Source: Clostridiales bacterium
Lineage (GTDB): Bacteria; Bacillota; Clostridia; Christensenellales; Borkfalkiaceae
NCBI GenBank assembly: GCA_015055965.1
Contig: SVHG01000003.1
Span: forward strand, 1 to 64,000
DNA length: 64,000 bases
Reading direction: 5' to 3'
Part shown: positions 42,458 to 52,416 of the stretch, in pieces
Layout of the letters: each line of letters begins with the position of its first letter
Position numbering within the stretch: the first letter of the stretch is position 1
Notes under the pieces: model-generated
The model's input: the letters and a program-made list of their open reading frames with translations, nothing else
Told to the model about the DNA's origin: nothing
The model's database searches: none
Program-made: the position numbers and the translations under genes

Positions 42458-42486
42458 ATTTTACTACAAATACGCAAATTTTGCAA
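42458..42486 (-). promoter_or_regulatory. Promoter of asp23-fakA
   Basis: Minus-strand -35 TTGCAA (42481-42486) and -10 TAAAAT (42458-42463), 17-bp spacer. Confidence 0.65.
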
Positions 42487-42576
42487 CAAATTTTTAGCAT
42501 ATTTATATTTTAAGCGTAATAATTAAATTATTTTTCAAATTTTTTTCAATCAAATGCAAAAATCAAGTAAAAACTC

Positions 42577-42605
42577 TTGCTTTTTTTTCTAAATAGTGTT
42601 ATATT
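42577..42605 (+). promoter_or_regulatory. Promoter of rpmB
   Basis: -35 TTGCTT (42577-42582) and -10 TATATT (42600-42605), 17-bp spacer. Confidence 0.65.
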
Positions 42606-42659
42606 ATATAGGCTAATGATTTAAAAAGAAATTTTACTTACTTATTTGGAGGTGTAGAT

Positions 42660-42848
42660 ATGTCAAGAGTTTGCAGTGTTTGCGGAAAAGGAAAATTATC
42701 AGGTAACCATGTTAGCCACAGTAACCGTAAAACTCCTCGCTTATACAGCGCAAACGTTCAAAAGGTCAAAATTTTAAAAGACGGAGTAATGACCTCTGAA
42801 TACGTTTGTACTCGTTGCTTAAAGAGCGATAAAGTTACTAGAGTTTAA
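42660..42848 (+). CDS. rpmB: 50S ribosomal protein L28
   Basis: This 62-residue ribosomal protein opens MSRVCSVCGKGKLSGNHVSHS and contains KTPRLYSANVQKV. Two CxxC pairs (CSVC and CTRC) make it the zinc-binding C+ form. It has a strong GGAGG and its own promoter and terminator, which allow high expression. Confidence 0.97.
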   Translation: MSRVCSVCGKGKLSGNHVSHSNRKTPRLYSANVQKVKILKDGVMTSEYVCTRCLKSDKVTRV

Positions 42849-42876
42849 TTTAAACTTAATTTTTTATTTTAAAGTA

Positions 42877-42904
42877 AAAACCGACGCAATTGCGCGTCGG
42901 TTTT
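42877..42904 (+). terminator. Terminator of rpmB
   Basis: AAAACCGACGC-N6-GCGTCGGTTTT, an 11-bp perfect stem, followed by ATTTTT. It may also serve the converging lpd-like gene. Confidence 0.85.
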
Positions 42905-42918
42905 ATTTTTTACTTATT

Positions 42919-44295
42919 TTATGAATTTAAAACGTCTTTTATTATTTCCCCTACCGTAGGATGAGGAAAAATAAGTGAATTGATTTTATCAATAGGAGTT
43001 TGCATAATAATTAAATTGCTAATTGCAACTATTAATTCGCTTGCCCCATCTGCTAAAATTGCCGCACCAATAATCGTGTTTTTCTTATTATCAATAAAAA
43101 TTTTACAAAGCCCGTCTACTCCACTACTTTCCGCAACGAAACGACCGGAATAAATCATAGGTAACTTTTTTACGGTAACGTCTAAAGACTTTTTAACAAC
43201 ATCTTCTTCACTTACACCTACCCAAGCGCACTCCGGCGAGGTATATAAAACTGAAGGAATCGTTTCGTAATCCAAAACATCTTTATTATTTATAATATGG
43301 TTAAAAGAAACCTCAGCTTCCCTATACGCAGTATGAGCAAGCATAACTTTACCGTTTACGTCACCAATAGCATAAACAGAGCTATCGTTAGTTTGCATGC
43401 ATTCATTAACCGTAATGCCCCTATTAGTAAATTCAACATCTAAATTTTCCAAACCAAAGCCGGTCACGTTAGCAACTCTACCAACTGAAAGCAGTACTTT
43501 ATCACACTGTAAATCAATAGTTTGATCATCTTTAATATATGTAATGCCGTTATCGTTTATAGAGGATACTTTCGCATTTAAAACAAATGAAATACCTTTT
43601 TTAGATAAGTTTTTAACCAACAAACTGCTTATTTCATTATCAAGTAAGCCACAAGTCTTTTCAGCCGCTTCAATAACCGTAACGGCTGATCCCACTGATG
43701 CAAAATAAGAAGCCATTTCTAAACCAATAATTCCACCACCAATAACTACTAGCCTATTAGGAATTATATCTAAATTAAGTATCTCCGTAGATGTTAAAAC
43801 AAAACCTGACTGAAGCCCAAATTCCACACCTTCTATTTTAGGAATAAACACCTTAGATCCGGTTGCAATTATTAGCTTTTCAGCAGAATAAATTTTTTCG
43901 TTTGAGCTTACGTAGTATAATCCCTCTTGCTTTTTTAAAATATCAGCGTGTGTAAAGAAAAGCTTAACTTTATTTTTTCTTAAGCCACCCCTTACACCCA
44001 TTACTAGTTTACTAACTATTTCATTCTTTCTTAAAATAACCGATTCTTGATTAACTGAAAAATCACCTACAGATATACCGTAATGCTCAGAATTAGTTAT
44101 TCCATCTACAATTTTAGCGCTTTTAAGCAAAGCCTTTGAAGGTATACAGCCTTCGTTCAAACAAGTTCCTCCAAGACTTTTTTCTTCAAATAAAGCAACT
44201 AAAAATCCCTTTTTAGCAGCTAAATTTGCAAAATGATAACCCGCAGGACCACCGCCTATAACTATTATATCAAATTGTTGTGATACGTTTTCCAT
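42919..44295 (-). CDS. lpdA: Dihydrolipoamide dehydrogenase-like flavoprotein disulfide reductase
   Basis: The 458-residue protein has the FAD motif IVIGGGPAGYHFA, the redox disulfide GGTCLNEGCIPSK, an NAD loop IGGGIIGLEMA, the YAIGDVNG FAD segment and a C-terminal HPTVGE with the catalytic His-Glu. These define the Lpd family. No pyruvate, 2-oxoacid or glycine-cleavage genes are near, so the partner complex is unknown. The start is the ATG at 44295 (AAGGTG Shine-Dalgarno), because the frame start at 44319 lies in the clpX terminator. Confidence 0.88.
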   Translation of the reverse strand: MENVSQQFDIIVIGGGPAGYHFANLAAKKGFLVALFEEKSLGGTCLNEGCIPSKALLKSAKIVDGITNSEHYGISVGDFSVNQESVILRKNEIVSKLVMGVRGGLRKNKVKLFFTHADILKKQEGLYYVSSNEKIYSAEKLIIATGSKVFIPKIEGVEFGLQSGFVLTSTEILNLDIIPNRLVVIGGGIIGLEMASYFASVGSAVTVIEAAEKTCGLLDNEISSLLVKNLSKKGISFVLNAKVSSINDNGITYIKDDQTIDLQCDKVLLSVGRVANVTGFGLENLDVEFTNRGITVNECMQTNDSSVYAIGDVNGKVMLAHTAYREAEVSFNHIINNKDVLDYETIPSVLYTSPECAWVGVSEEDVVKKSLDVTVKKLPMIYSGRFVAESSGVDGLCKIFIDNKKNTIIGAAILADGASELIVAISNLIIMQTPIDKINSLIFPHPTVGEIIKDVLNS

Positions 44296-44306
44296 ATTAC
44301 ACCTTA

Positions 44307-44336
44307 AAAAAGCAGGCAATTTAAATTGTCTGCTTT
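44307..44336 (-). terminator. Terminator of the tig-clpP-clpX operon
   Basis: AAAGCAG-A-CAATT and AATTG-C-CTGCTTT form a long stem with a single mismatch, followed by TTT on the minus strand; the lpd-like ribosome site follows at once. Confidence 0.75.
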
Positions 44337-44341
44337 ATCAT

Positions 44342-45598
44342 TTATGCTATTTCTTTTTTGATAATGCGCGGTTTACTTAATCCGTTTACCACGTCTTTAT
44401 CAATAATGATTTTTTCAACGCTGTCGTCTTCAGGGAGCTCATACATAGTATCAAGCATAATAGACTCAAAAATTGTTCTAAGACCACGCGCGCCGGTTTT
44501 TAACGTCATTGCCTTTTTCGCAATTTCACGAACAGCCTCTTCTTCAACCTCTAACTCAACGTCATCCATTTCAACAAGCTTTTTATATTGCTTCACGATG
44601 GCATTTTTAGGCTCAGTCATTATTTTAACTAAAGCATCTTCAGTTAAAGCGTTTAAGCTGACCACTATAGGAAGTCTTCCCACAAATTCAGGTATAACAC
44701 CATACTTTATTAAATCCTGTGGCTGAACGTCTTCTAAAGCCTTGCCCTCGCCATCCTTCTTTGATGAAACTGATGCGCCAAATCCTAAACCGGAATTGTC
44801 TTTACGGTTAGCAACTATTTTATCAAGCCCTACGAAAGCGCCCCCACAAATAAACAATATGTTAGTCGTGTCTATTCTAAGAAGCTCTTGTTGAGGATGT
44901 TTTCTGCCACCTTGAGGAGGAACGGAAGCCACCGTGCTTTCTATAATCTTTAATAAAGCTTGTTGTACGCCTTCCCCTGAAACGTCACGCGTGATAGACA
45001 TATTTTCACTTTTACGCGCAATTTTATCTATTTCATCAATATAAATGATCCCACGTTGCGCCTTTTCAATATCAAAATCAGCATCTTGAATTAGTTTTAA
45101 CAAAATATTTTCAACGTCTTCACCAACGTAACCTGCTTCAGTCAAAGTTGTTGCATCAGCAACGGCGAATGGAACGTCTAAAATTTTTGCTAAAGTTCTT
45201 GCAAGAAGAGTTTTACCTGAACCGGTTGGGCCTAGAAGTAAGATATTACTTTTATCGATTTCAAAACCATCTTCTTGAGTTGCCTTTTTAAACTTATCTG
45301 CAAGATTAACTCTTTTATAATGATTATATACCGCAACGGAAAGTACTTTTTTCGCCTTTTCCTGCCCTACGATATACTTATCTAATTCAGCCTTAATTGC
45401 AGCAGGCTTTTTTAAAGGAATTAAATCTTTATGATTCTTTTTCGTGTTTTCCTTTATAACCTGCTGACAAATTTCAACGCATTCGTCACAAATAAACACA
45501 CCGTCAGGCCCTGCTACGAGCTTTTTAACTTGTGAGTTTAGTTTACCGCAAAACGAACAACGCTTTTCATTGTTTCTACCTTCAGTATTAATTGCCAT
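44342..45598 (-). CDS. clpX: ATP-dependent Clp protease ATP-binding subunit ClpX
   Basis: ClpX unfolds substrates and feeds them to ClpP. The 418-residue protein has an N-terminal C4 zinc domain (CSFCGK and CDECVEIC), Walker A GPTGSGKT, Walker [12 protein letters not shown], the ClpP-binding IGF-type loop replaced by the LGFGASV region near residue 280, and the sensor-2 GARGLR. It is 8 bp downstream of clpP. Confidence 0.97.
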   Translation of the reverse strand: MAINTEGRNNEKRCSFCGKLNSQVKKLVAGPDGVFICDECVEICQQVIKENTKKNHKDLIPLKKPAAIKAELDKYIVGQEKAKKVLSVAVYNHYKRVNLADKFKKATQEDGFEIDKSNILLLGPTGSGKTLLARTLAKILDVPFAVADATTLTEAGYVGEDVENILLKLIQDADFDIEKAQRGIIYIDEIDKIARKSENMSITRDVSGEGVQQALLKIIESTVASVPPQGGRKHPQQELLRIDTTNILFICGGAFVGLDKIVANRKDNSGLGFGASVSSKKDGEGKALEDVQPQDLIKYGVIPEFVGRLPIVVSLNALTEDALVKIMTEPKNAIVKQYKKLVEMDDVELEVEEEAVREIAKKAMTLKTGARGLRTIFESIMLDTMYELPEDDSVEKIIIDKDVVNGLSKPRIIKKEIA

Positions 45599-45606
45599 TT
45601 TACCTC

Positions 45607-46188
45607 TTAACGCTTATAAAAAACGGTATCAATTAGACCGTATTCCTTAGCTTCCTCTGCAGACATATAATTATCTCTATCGGTATCGCGTTCCACCTCA
45701 AAAATATCCCTACCGGAATTTTCTGCAATAATGGTGTTAAGCTTTTGCTTAATCTTCAAAATTTGTCTTGCTTGAATTTGAATATCACTAGCTTGACCTT
45801 GCGCGCCACCTAAGGGTTGATGAATCATAATTTCCGCGTTGGGAAGGGCAAAACGCTTACCCTTTGCCCCACTGGAAAGCAATAAAGCGCCCATACTTGC
45901 AGCTAAACCAATACAAATAGTGGATACGTCACATTTAATATAATTCATAGTATCATAAATAGCCATACCTGCAGTTACACTACCGCCGGGGCTGTTTATA
46001 TATAGACTTATATCTTTATCGGGATCTCTTGATTCAAGATAAATTAATTGAGCAACTACGGTATTCGCAACCGCGTCGTTAATTTCACCCGTGATAAAAA
46101 TAATACGGTTATCTAAAAGTCTTGAATATATGTCGTAAGATCTTTCACCTCTATCGGTTTGTTCCACAACCATGGGGATTAATGCCAT
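45607..46188 (-). CDS. clpP: ATP-dependent Clp protease proteolytic subunit ClpP
   Basis: The 193-residue serine peptidase has the catalytic Ser in GLAASMGAL, His in [10 protein letters not shown] and Asp in [11 protein letters not shown]. It forms the tetradecameric chamber with ClpX. It lies between tig and clpX, the classical order, with 11 bp to tig. Confidence 0.97.
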   Translation of the reverse strand: MALIPMVVEQTDRGERSYDIYSRLLDNRIIFITGEINDAVANTVVAQLIYLESRDPDKDISLYINSPGGSVTAGMAIYDTMNYIKCDVSTICIGLAASMGALLLSSGAKGKRFALPNAEIMIHQPLGGAQGQASDIQIQARQILKIKQKLNTIIAENSGRDIFEVERDTDRDNYMSAEEAKEYGLIDTVFYKR

Positions 46189-46199
46189 AAATAACTCCT

Positions 46200-47489
46200 T
46201 TAGGCGATTTTATTGTTAGCTAATAAGAGTGCAAATAATTTATCGATTACGATAGAATTTCTAATATATTCGATTTGTTGTGAAGGCATACCTGCTCTGT
46301 ATTCTTCGTATGACTTTTCAACTGATTCAGCTTGAGCTTTAATCTTTTCTTCAAGCTCTTCTTCTGTTGCAACAATCTTTTCTTCAGCGATAATTTGTTC
46401 AACTACTAATTGAGATTTAACCCTAGCTTTAGCAGGTTCTTCTAATCCCTTGCGGTAATCTTCCATAGTTTGACCGGTATACTTTAGATAATCAGCAAGC
46501 TTTAAGCCTTGATACATCATTCTGTATTCCATATCTTGAACTAAATTATCAACTCCTCTTTGAACTAAACAATCGGGAATTTCTACTTCAGTTTCATCAG
46601 TAATCATCTTCATTAGCTTATCTTCGATTTCGCGTTTAGCTTTTTCTTCGTTAGCCTTTTGAAGCTTTTCGGTTACTGACTTCTTATACGCTTCTACACT
46701 TTCTTCACCAGTAGCGTCTTTGATAAATTCGTCATCTACTTCAGGAAGCTCTTTTACCTTAATAGCGTGTAACTTAATTGCAAATACTGCTTCCTTACCG
46801 GCTAAAGATTCTTGAGGATAATCTTCGGGGAATTTTACGGTAATATCTCTTTCCCCACCAATATTCATACCGATAATTTGATCTTCAAAGCCGGGAATAA
46901 AGGTTTTGCTACCAATAGTTAACATGTGATGTTGAGCAGTACCACCTTCAAATTTAACGTTATCAATTGAACCAGAGAAGTCAATATCACAAATATCGCC
47001 TTCTTGAACGGGTCTATCGTTTACTTCTACTTCGCGTGAATTTCTTTCACGTAAGTTAGAAATTTCCTTTTCAACGTCTTCGTCGGTTACATTATACTCA
47101 ACTTTTTCAATCTTTATACCTGTATATTTACCTAATTTTACGATAGGCTTTAAAGGAGCGATTGCAACGATAGTTAAACCGCCGTCATCATTCATCTTAA
47201 TATCTTCAACAGAAGGTCCGTCAATAACAACGTAATCGGTTTCTTTATCAATAATATCAAAATAATGTTCGCCGAAAGCAATATTAATAGCGTCTTCAAA
47301 GAAAATTTGTTCACCGTATGCTTTAACTAAATAGCTGTAAGGAACGTGACCTTTACGGAAGCCGGGAACAGAATATTTTGATTTGTTCTTTTCATAAGCT
47401 TTTTTGTTTGCGGCTAACCATTCTTCCTTAGAAAGCTCAATGCTTGTTCTAAGTTCGTTCTTTTCTGTTTTTTCAACTTTGTAATTCAT
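46200..47489 (-). CDS. tig: Trigger factor (ribosome-associated chaperone and PPIase)
   Basis: Trigger factor meets nascent chains at the ribosome exit. The N-terminal ribosome-binding loop reads [14 protein letters not shown] (signature GFRxGxxP). The FKBP domain spans about residues 150-245 ([13 protein letters not shown]). The C-terminal helical arms follow. At 429 residues length is standard. Confidence 0.96.
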   Translation of the reverse strand: MNYKVEKTEKNELRTSIELSKEEWLAANKKAYEKNKSKYSVPGFRKGHVPYSYLVKAYGEQIFFEDAINIAFGEHYFDIIDKETDYVVIDGPSVEDIKMNDDGGLTIVAIAPLKPIVKLGKYTGIKIEKVEYNVTDEDVEKEISNLRERNSREVEVNDRPVQEGDICDIDFSGSIDNVKFEGGTAQHHMLTIGSKTFIPGFEDQIIGMNIGGERDITVKFPEDYPQESLAGKEAVFAIKLHAIKVKELPEVDDEFIKDATGEESVEAYKKSVTEKLQKANEEKAKREIEDKLMKMITDETEVEIPDCLVQRGVDNLVQDMEYRMMYQGLKLADYLKYTGQTMEDYRKGLEEPAKARVKSQLVVEQIIAEEKIVATEEELEEKIKAQAESVEKSYEEYRAGMPSQQIEYIRNSIVIDKLFALLLANNKIA

Positions 47490-47529
47490 AGTAAACTCCT
47501 AAATGTTTTAACAATTTTATAACGTGAAT

Positions 47530-47558
47530 ATTTTAACAAATAAAAAATAAAATGTAAA
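47530..47558 (-). promoter_or_regulatory. Promoter of tig-clpP-clpX
   Basis: Minus-strand -35 TTTACA (47553-47558) and -10 TAAAAT (47530-47535), 17-bp spacer. Confidence 0.6.
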
Positions 47559-47575
47559 GTTAATATCACATATAT

Positions 47576-47604
47576 TTTACTTTTTTATTGAAATTATATA
47601 TAAT
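47576..47604 (+). promoter_or_regulatory. Promoter of rqcH, divergent from tig
   Basis: -35 TTTACT (47576-47581) and -10 TATAAT (47599-47604), 17-bp spacer. Confidence 0.6.
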
Positions 47605-47667
47605 ATAATTATATAAAGTTAAGAAAAACAATGTAAATTGACAAAAAAAGAAAAAGGATTTATAGTA

Positions 47668-49377
47668 ATGCCACAAGATGCAATAACCTTACGCAAAACC
47701 GCAAGTGAGTTAAACAACGTCGTAGCGGGCGCAAAAATCAATAAAATTACTCAACCTACTGCAGAGGAGATAATTCTAACACTTTACGGGAAAACCGGCA
47801 GTTTTAAGTTATGTGTTTGCGCAAATGCAATAGGTGCGAGAGTTGGATTTACTACTATAGAAAAGAAAAATCCAACTACCCCAAGCGGGTTTTGTATGCT
47901 TTTAAGAAAGCACCTTTTAAACGCAACTGTAAAAGAAATAACCACGATTCAGGACGAGCGAATAATAAAAATTACCTTTGACGGCAAAAACGAGTTCTTA
48001 GAACCGGCAGAAAAGGAATTATATTGCGAAATAATGGGCAAATATTCCAACGTGATTTTTTGCGAAAATGAAATAATTTGCGGTACGCTAAAAACCTCAT
48101 TATTAGAAATAGGTAAAGAAAGAGCATTACTTGCAGGCGTAAAGTATGCTCTACCAAAAAGTCAAGGCAAATGTTCTATTTATAACAAAGAAAAATCCTT
48201 AGAAATTCTTAACGGGTTTTCTTTTGGTGACTTAGGAGAATATATCTTTAATAATTTTCAAGGTTTTTCACTAGCAAGCGCGAATGAAATTGCATTTAGA
48301 ACTTTTGGAAAAACAGTTTTTGAGAGCAATACGTCGCTTTCATTAAATTTCTATAATGAAATCTGTGATTTTATTAATTCAAAGCCATCAAGTCCAAACG
48401 TCGTTTCATCATTAGACAAATTATCAGATTTCTATTTTTGTGATTACAAAAGCGTAAAAGGAAATAAACTTTACTTTGATACACTTCTTCAAGCAGAAAC
48501 TTATTTTTTTGACACGAAGCAACTCGTTAGAGAGTTTAACGAATTAAAAAACAAGCTAATTTCAACGGTAAAATCAAAGCTCAAAAAAGAACAAAAAAAA
48601 TTACAAATAATACGGGAAAAGGAATTAGCTTGTGCAGACGCTGAAAACTTACGCCAGCTTGGTGAATTGATTATTTCCAACATATACAAAATTAAGCGCG
48701 GCGATAAAACTGTAACAGTAGAAAACTATTATGACGAAAATAGACCTTTAGAAATAAAGCTTGACGAGCAGTTATCCCCTAACGCTAACGCACAAAAGTA
48801 TTTTAAAAAATACAACAAGCTTAAAAATACGCTAAAAGCAATTATTCCACAAAAAGAACAGGCAGAATACGAGTGTGCGTATTTGCAATCAGTTTTAGCG
48901 GAGCTAGAAATTGCTCAAAACGTTGCGGACTTAAACTCAATTGAAGATGAGCTAAAAGAAAGCGGAATAATCAAAGTAGACGTAAAAATAAAACAAAGTA
49001 AAAAGCAAGAAAAAATCGAGTATAGAATTTTTGAATATAGCGGATATACTATATACGCAGGTAAAAACAATATTCAAAACGATAAGCTAACCTTCTCTGC
49101 AAGGCCTTCTGATTTGTGGCTTCATACAAAAGATTATCATTCAGCTCACGTGATAATTCCTTGCGGTTCTTCACATATACCTGATGAAATTCTTCAGCTA
49201 GCAGCAGAAATATGCGCTTATTACAGTGAAGCTAAAAGCGGTGATAAAGTACCCGTTGACTACACTCAAAGAAAGTATGTAAAAAAGCCACCAAAATCAA
49301 AATACGGCGCAGTAATTTATACCGATTTTAAAACCGTATACGTTACACCCAACGCTCATAAAAATTTAGAAAAATAA
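47668..49377 (+). CDS. rqcH: Rqc2/RqcH (NFACT) ribosome quality control protein
   Basis: RqcH binds obstructed 50S subunits and directs alanine tailing of stalled peptides. The 569-residue protein has NFACT-N (residues 1-130; MPQDAITLRKTASELN, PSGFCMLLRKHL), a helix-hairpin and coiled-coil middle region (about 290-420) and the NFACT-R domain (ARPSDLWLHTKDYHSAHVII). The ATG at 47668 follows AAGGA; an upstream TTG at 47638 has no ribosome site. Confidence 0.93.
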   Translation: MPQDAITLRKTASELNNVVAGAKINKITQPTAEEIILTLYGKTGSFKLCVCANAIGARVGFTTIEKKNPTTPSGFCMLLRKHLLNATVKEITTIQDERIIKITFDGKNEFLEPAEKELYCEIMGKYSNVIFCENEIICGTLKTSLLEIGKERALLAGVKYALPKSQGKCSIYNKEKSLEILNGFSFGDLGEYIFNNFQGFSLASANEIAFRTFGKTVFESNTSLSLNFYNEICDFINSKPSSPNVVSSLDKLSDFYFCDYKSVKGNKLYFDTLLQAETYFFDTKQLVREFNELKNKLISTVKSKLKKEQKKLQIIREKELACADAENLRQLGELIISNIYKIKRGDKTVTVENYYDENRPLEIKLDEQLSPNANAQKYFKKYNKLKNTLKAIIPQKEQAEYECAYLQSVLAELEIAQNVADLNSIEDELKESGIIKVDVKIKQSKKQEKIEYRIFEYSGYTIYAGKNNIQNDKLTFSARPSDLWLHTKDYHSAHVIIPCGSSHIPDEILQLAAEICAYYSEAKSGDKVPVDYTQRKYVKKPPKSKYGAVIYTDFKTVYVTPNAHKNLEK

Positions 49378-49382
49378 TAATA

Positions 49383-49418
49383 AAGACTAAGGTTTTGAAA
49401 TAATCCTTAGTCTTTTTT
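49383..49418. terminator. Terminator between rqcH and folA
   Basis: AAGACTAAGG and CCTTAGTCTT form a 10-bp perfect stem followed by TTTT on the plus strand. It lies between convergent genes and may also stop the long folA-ending operon. Confidence 0.75.
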
Positions 49419-49488
49419 CTTTTATATAATAATCTTAAAAATATTAGATTATATGAGCATTTTTAAATATTTTTATGTCTAACAAAAA

Positions 49489-49983
49489 TCATTTTAACCG
49501 AATATTTTTATAAGTGGTAAAGCTTATTTTATAGCCGTTATCTTCTTCCCATTCAGTAGCTGAAACAAGCTCGAAATCAGGGTGTTCGTCTAAGTTAGGA
49601 AAGAATACTTCTGCCCCACCAACCGCATCAACTTTAGTTAGCATAACCTTATCGCAATAAGGCAACATAGCGCGGTAAACACTTGCCCCACCTATTATAA
49701 AAAAGTCATCTTTGGGATACTTTTTTGCTTCGGTTAAAAGCTCGTCTATTGAGTGAACGCAAATACATCCGTCAACCGATATTCCATCCTCACACAATAC
49801 AATGTTAGTGCGATTTTTTAAAGGCTTTGAATTGGGAAAAGAAAGTAAAGTATTATACCCCATACAAACGACTTTTCCAGTAGTAGTTTCTCTGAAAAAT
49901 TTCATATCCTTTGGCAAAGAAAACATCAAATCATTTTTCTTACCAATACCCCACTCCCTATCGGCGTGCAATATAGCAATCAT
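49489..49983 (-). CDS. folA: Dihydrofolate reductase
   Basis: DHFR regenerates tetrahydrofolate after thymidylate synthesis. The 164-residue protein has DREWGIGKKNDL with the active-site Asp, LPKDMKFFRETT, the NADPH segment GKVVCMGYNTLLSFP and FIIGGASVYRAMLP. It is diverged from the classical type (MGYNT for MGRKT). It overlaps thyA by 4 bp, so the two enzymes are made together. It is the last gene of the long operon. Confidence 0.92.
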   Translation of the reverse strand: MIAILHADREWGIGKKNDLMFSLPKDMKFFRETTTGKVVCMGYNTLLSFPNSKPLKNRTNIVLCEDGISVDGCICVHSIDELLTEAKKYPKDDFFIIGGASVYRAMLPYCDKVMLTKVDAVGGAEVFFPNLDEHPDFELVSATEWEEDNGYKISFTTYKNIRLK

Positions 49984-50810
49984 ACGGCAACCTCTATTTT
50001 TTCTTCAAGTGGCGTACAGTTATAATCAATCAACTCGAAATCTTCCACTTTAAAATCGTAGAAATTTTTAACTTCAGGATTTATCTTTAAAATAGGTGCT
50101 TTATACTGCGGATTTTCTATAATCTTTTTAACTATAGGAATATGTCTATCATAGATGTGAGCGTCAGAAATAACGTGGACTAATTCACCAACCTTTAAAC
50201 CGCTAATTTGAGCTAGCATATGAATCAGAATAGAATATTGAACGACGTTCCAATTATTTGCAACGAGCATATCGTTTGATCTTTGGTTAAGAATGCCGTT
50301 TAATTTTCCATCTTTAACGTTAAAGGTCATAGAGTAAGCGCAAGGATATAAATGCATTTCATGCAAATCTGCAAAATTATATATATTAGTTAAAATTCTG
50401 CGTGAATTAGGGTTGTGCTTTAAATCATATATAACTCTATCAACTTGGTCAAACTCCCCTTCAGGATAAACACTTTTAACCCCTAATTGATATCCGTAAG
50501 CCTTGCCGATTGAACCGCTTTCATCAGCCCAACTATCCCAAATATGACTTTTTAAATCCTTTACGTTATTAGATTTCTTTTGCCAAATCCACAAAATTTC
50601 ATCAATAGCAGACTTAAAAAAGGTTTTTCTAATAGTTAAAATGGGAAATTCCTTTTGTAAATCATATCTATTAACTATAGCAAACTGCTTTACTGTATGC
50701 GCGGGCGTTCCGTCATGCCAACGCGGTCTAACGTTAAATTCAGTATCCCAAGAGCCATTTTCTAATATTTGTTTGCAATTTTCAATAAATACTTGATCAG
50801 CAAAACTCAT
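49980..50810 (-). CDS. thyA: Thymidylate synthase
   Basis: ThyA methylates dUMP with methylene-tetrahydrofolate. The catalytic Cys lies in LYPCAYSMTF. The dUMP-binding block reads NQRSNDMLVANNWNVVQY, and DAHIYDRHI holds the nucleotide Asp/His/Tyr. PCAY replaces PCH, and VANNWN replaces LGxPFN, as in a known Bacillota subgroup. At 276 residues the length fits. It abuts the SDR gene and overlaps folA. Confidence 0.93.
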   Translation of the reverse strand: MSFADQVFIENCKQILENGSWDTEFNVRPRWHDGTPAHTVKQFAIVNRYDLQKEFPILTIRKTFFKSAIDEILWIWQKKSNNVKDLKSHIWDSWADESGSIGKAYGYQLGVKSVYPEGEFDQVDRVIYDLKHNPNSRRILTNIYNFADLHEMHLYPCAYSMTFNVKDGKLNGILNQRSNDMLVANNWNVVQYSILIHMLAQISGLKVGELVHVISDAHIYDRHIPIVKKIIENPQYKAPILKINPEVKNFYDFKVEDFELIDYNCTPLEEKIEVAV

Positions 50811-51613
50811 TATTTTTTCCTCGATTTTCTTTTTTCTTTAGTTCCGTCAAGCTTTTGCCTGTTAAGCCATACTCTCATAACGAATTTGTGTGGTAATAGC
50901 TTGGTTGCAAACCATTGCAATCTATTTTTCACACCGTATACAGACATATCTTTATTGGTATATAAATCCTTAATCGCAAGCTTAATTACGTCTTTAGCCT
51001 CGTAAAGAACGTCATAATTAATTACAACGGGATTTTCTTCACTTACCACAGCGCGATCAAAGAATTCAGTTTTTACCCAATAAGGACAAACTGCTAACAC
51101 GTGAATACCTCTATATTTTAATTCCTTATTTAACGCCCTACTATAGCTTAAAGTAAAAGCCTTAGTTGCGGCATAAATATTTATATAAGGAATAGGTTGA
51201 AATGCTGCGCAAGAAGCAATATTCATAATTTTAGAGCCTTCTTGCATGTAAGGTAATGAATAGTCAGTCATTATCATAGGCGCGTTACAGTTTAAATCAA
51301 CCATATTTAAATGCACCTTGGTATCAATATTTTCGTAATGCTCAAACTTACCAAAACCAGCGCAGTTTGCCAATATTTTTATATTAGGCTTATATTCCTC
51401 AAGTAAATCCGCGTATTTTTTTATTGCATCAAAATCCGTTAAATCAAGCTCAATTGGGCGAATTTTTATAGGTACTGCTTCTGCAAGCTCTTGTAATCTA
51501 TCAAAACGCCTAGCAATTACCCAAAGCTCATCTGCTTTTTCTTTTTTACAAATTTGCAAGGCGAATTCTCTTCCCATTCCGCTACTTGCGCCTGTTACTA
51601 CAATTATATCCAT
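50810..51613 (-). CDS. Short-chain dehydrogenase/reductase
   Basis: This 267-residue SDR has the NADP loop TGASSGMG, the catalytic Ser in NIASCAAFQP and YAATK (YxxxK). The C-terminus is basic (RKSRKK) and preceded by a hydrophobic stretch, so it may be membrane-peripheral, as in the DltE/YqjQ group. The substrate is unknown. It lies between scpB and thyA with a 1-bp overlap to thyA. Confidence 0.88.
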   Translation of the reverse strand: MDIIVVTGASSGMGREFALQICKKEKADELWVIARRFDRLQELAEAVPIKIRPIELDLTDFDAIKKYADLLEEYKPNIKILANCAGFGKFEHYENIDTKVHLNMVDLNCNAPMIMTDYSLPYMQEGSKIMNIASCAAFQPIPYINIYAATKAFTLSYSRALNKELKYRGIHVLAVCPYWVKTEFFDRAVVSEENPVVINYDVLYEAKDVIKLAIKDLYTNKDMSVYGVKNRLQWFATKLLPHKFVMRVWLNRQKLDGTKEKRKSRKK

Positions 51614-51627
51614 AAATACACCTATTA

Positions 51628-52416
51628 TTAGTCTATAGTATCAACGTCTTCACCTTCAAGAAAGTCAGGTAGCTCTTCTTCAGAAATATCGCATAATTCA
51701 AAAGAATCGCCTTCTGCCTCAAATGAATCAGCTTGTTCGGGCACGCCGTCATCATCTTCATCAGTAGAAGAAACGATTTGAGCCTGCTCTTCTTCCATCT
51801 GCGAAGCCGCTCTTTGCGCTTGAAGCTCAGGATCGGTATTTTCATCATAAACGTCTTTAGTGAACAAGTAAGACTTGGGTGTATGAATAAGCTTTATTTC
51901 GCTTAAAACGGTTTCATAATCAGGTAAATCATCCAAAGAAGCTATTTGGAAACGCTTTAAGAACTCATCAGTAGTACCAAATAAAACGGGTCTACCAATA
52001 GCGTCCTTTCTACCAACAACCTCAATAACGCCCAATTTTAGCAGGTTTTGTATAGCGTATTCGCTATCTACACCACGAATTTGTTCAAGATCTAAACGAG
52101 TTACCGGTTGCTTATAAGCAATTATTGCAGCAACCTCCATCATACTCTTAGAAAGCTCCCTTTCTCTTATAGGATTTAACACCGTTGCGACGCTTTCAGC
52201 ATATACGGGATTAGAACAAAATTGTAATTTTTTATTAAAAACAAGTAAATTGATACCGCTTGTTTCGTTATATTTCGCCTGTAACTTTTTAGCTTCGTCT
52301 AGCACCGCTTTTTCAGTAATTTCAAGTCTTTCAGCAATATCTTTAGCCGCAATAGCGTTGCCTGCCACAAAAACTATAGACTCAATTATATTCGCTAAGG
52401 TCTCCGAAGTCGCCAT
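51628..52416 (-). CDS. scpB: Segregation and condensation protein B
   Basis: ScpB dimers join ScpA and SMC in the condensin complex. The protein has tandem winged-helix domains (IESIVFVAGNAIAAKDIAERL, then MEVAAIIAYKQPVTRLDLEQIRG, cited as AAIIAYKQPVTR). The C-terminal 60 residues are a very acidic tail. The start at 52416 follows GGAGGGG at 6 nt; a longer frame to 52482 lies inside scpA. It overlaps scpA by 35 bp. Confidence 0.93.
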   Translation of the reverse strand: MATSETLANIIESIVFVAGNAIAAKDIAERLEITEKAVLDEAKKLQAKYNETSGINLLVFNKKLQFCSNPVYAESVATVLNPIRERELSKSMMEVAAIIAYKQPVTRLDLEQIRGVDSEYAIQNLLKLGVIEVVGRKDAIGRPVLFGTTDEFLKRFQIASLDDLPDYETVLSEIKLIHTPKSYLFTKDVYDENTDPELQAQRAASQMEEEQAQIVSSTDEDDDGVPEQADSFEAEGDSFELCDISEEELPDFLEGEDVDTID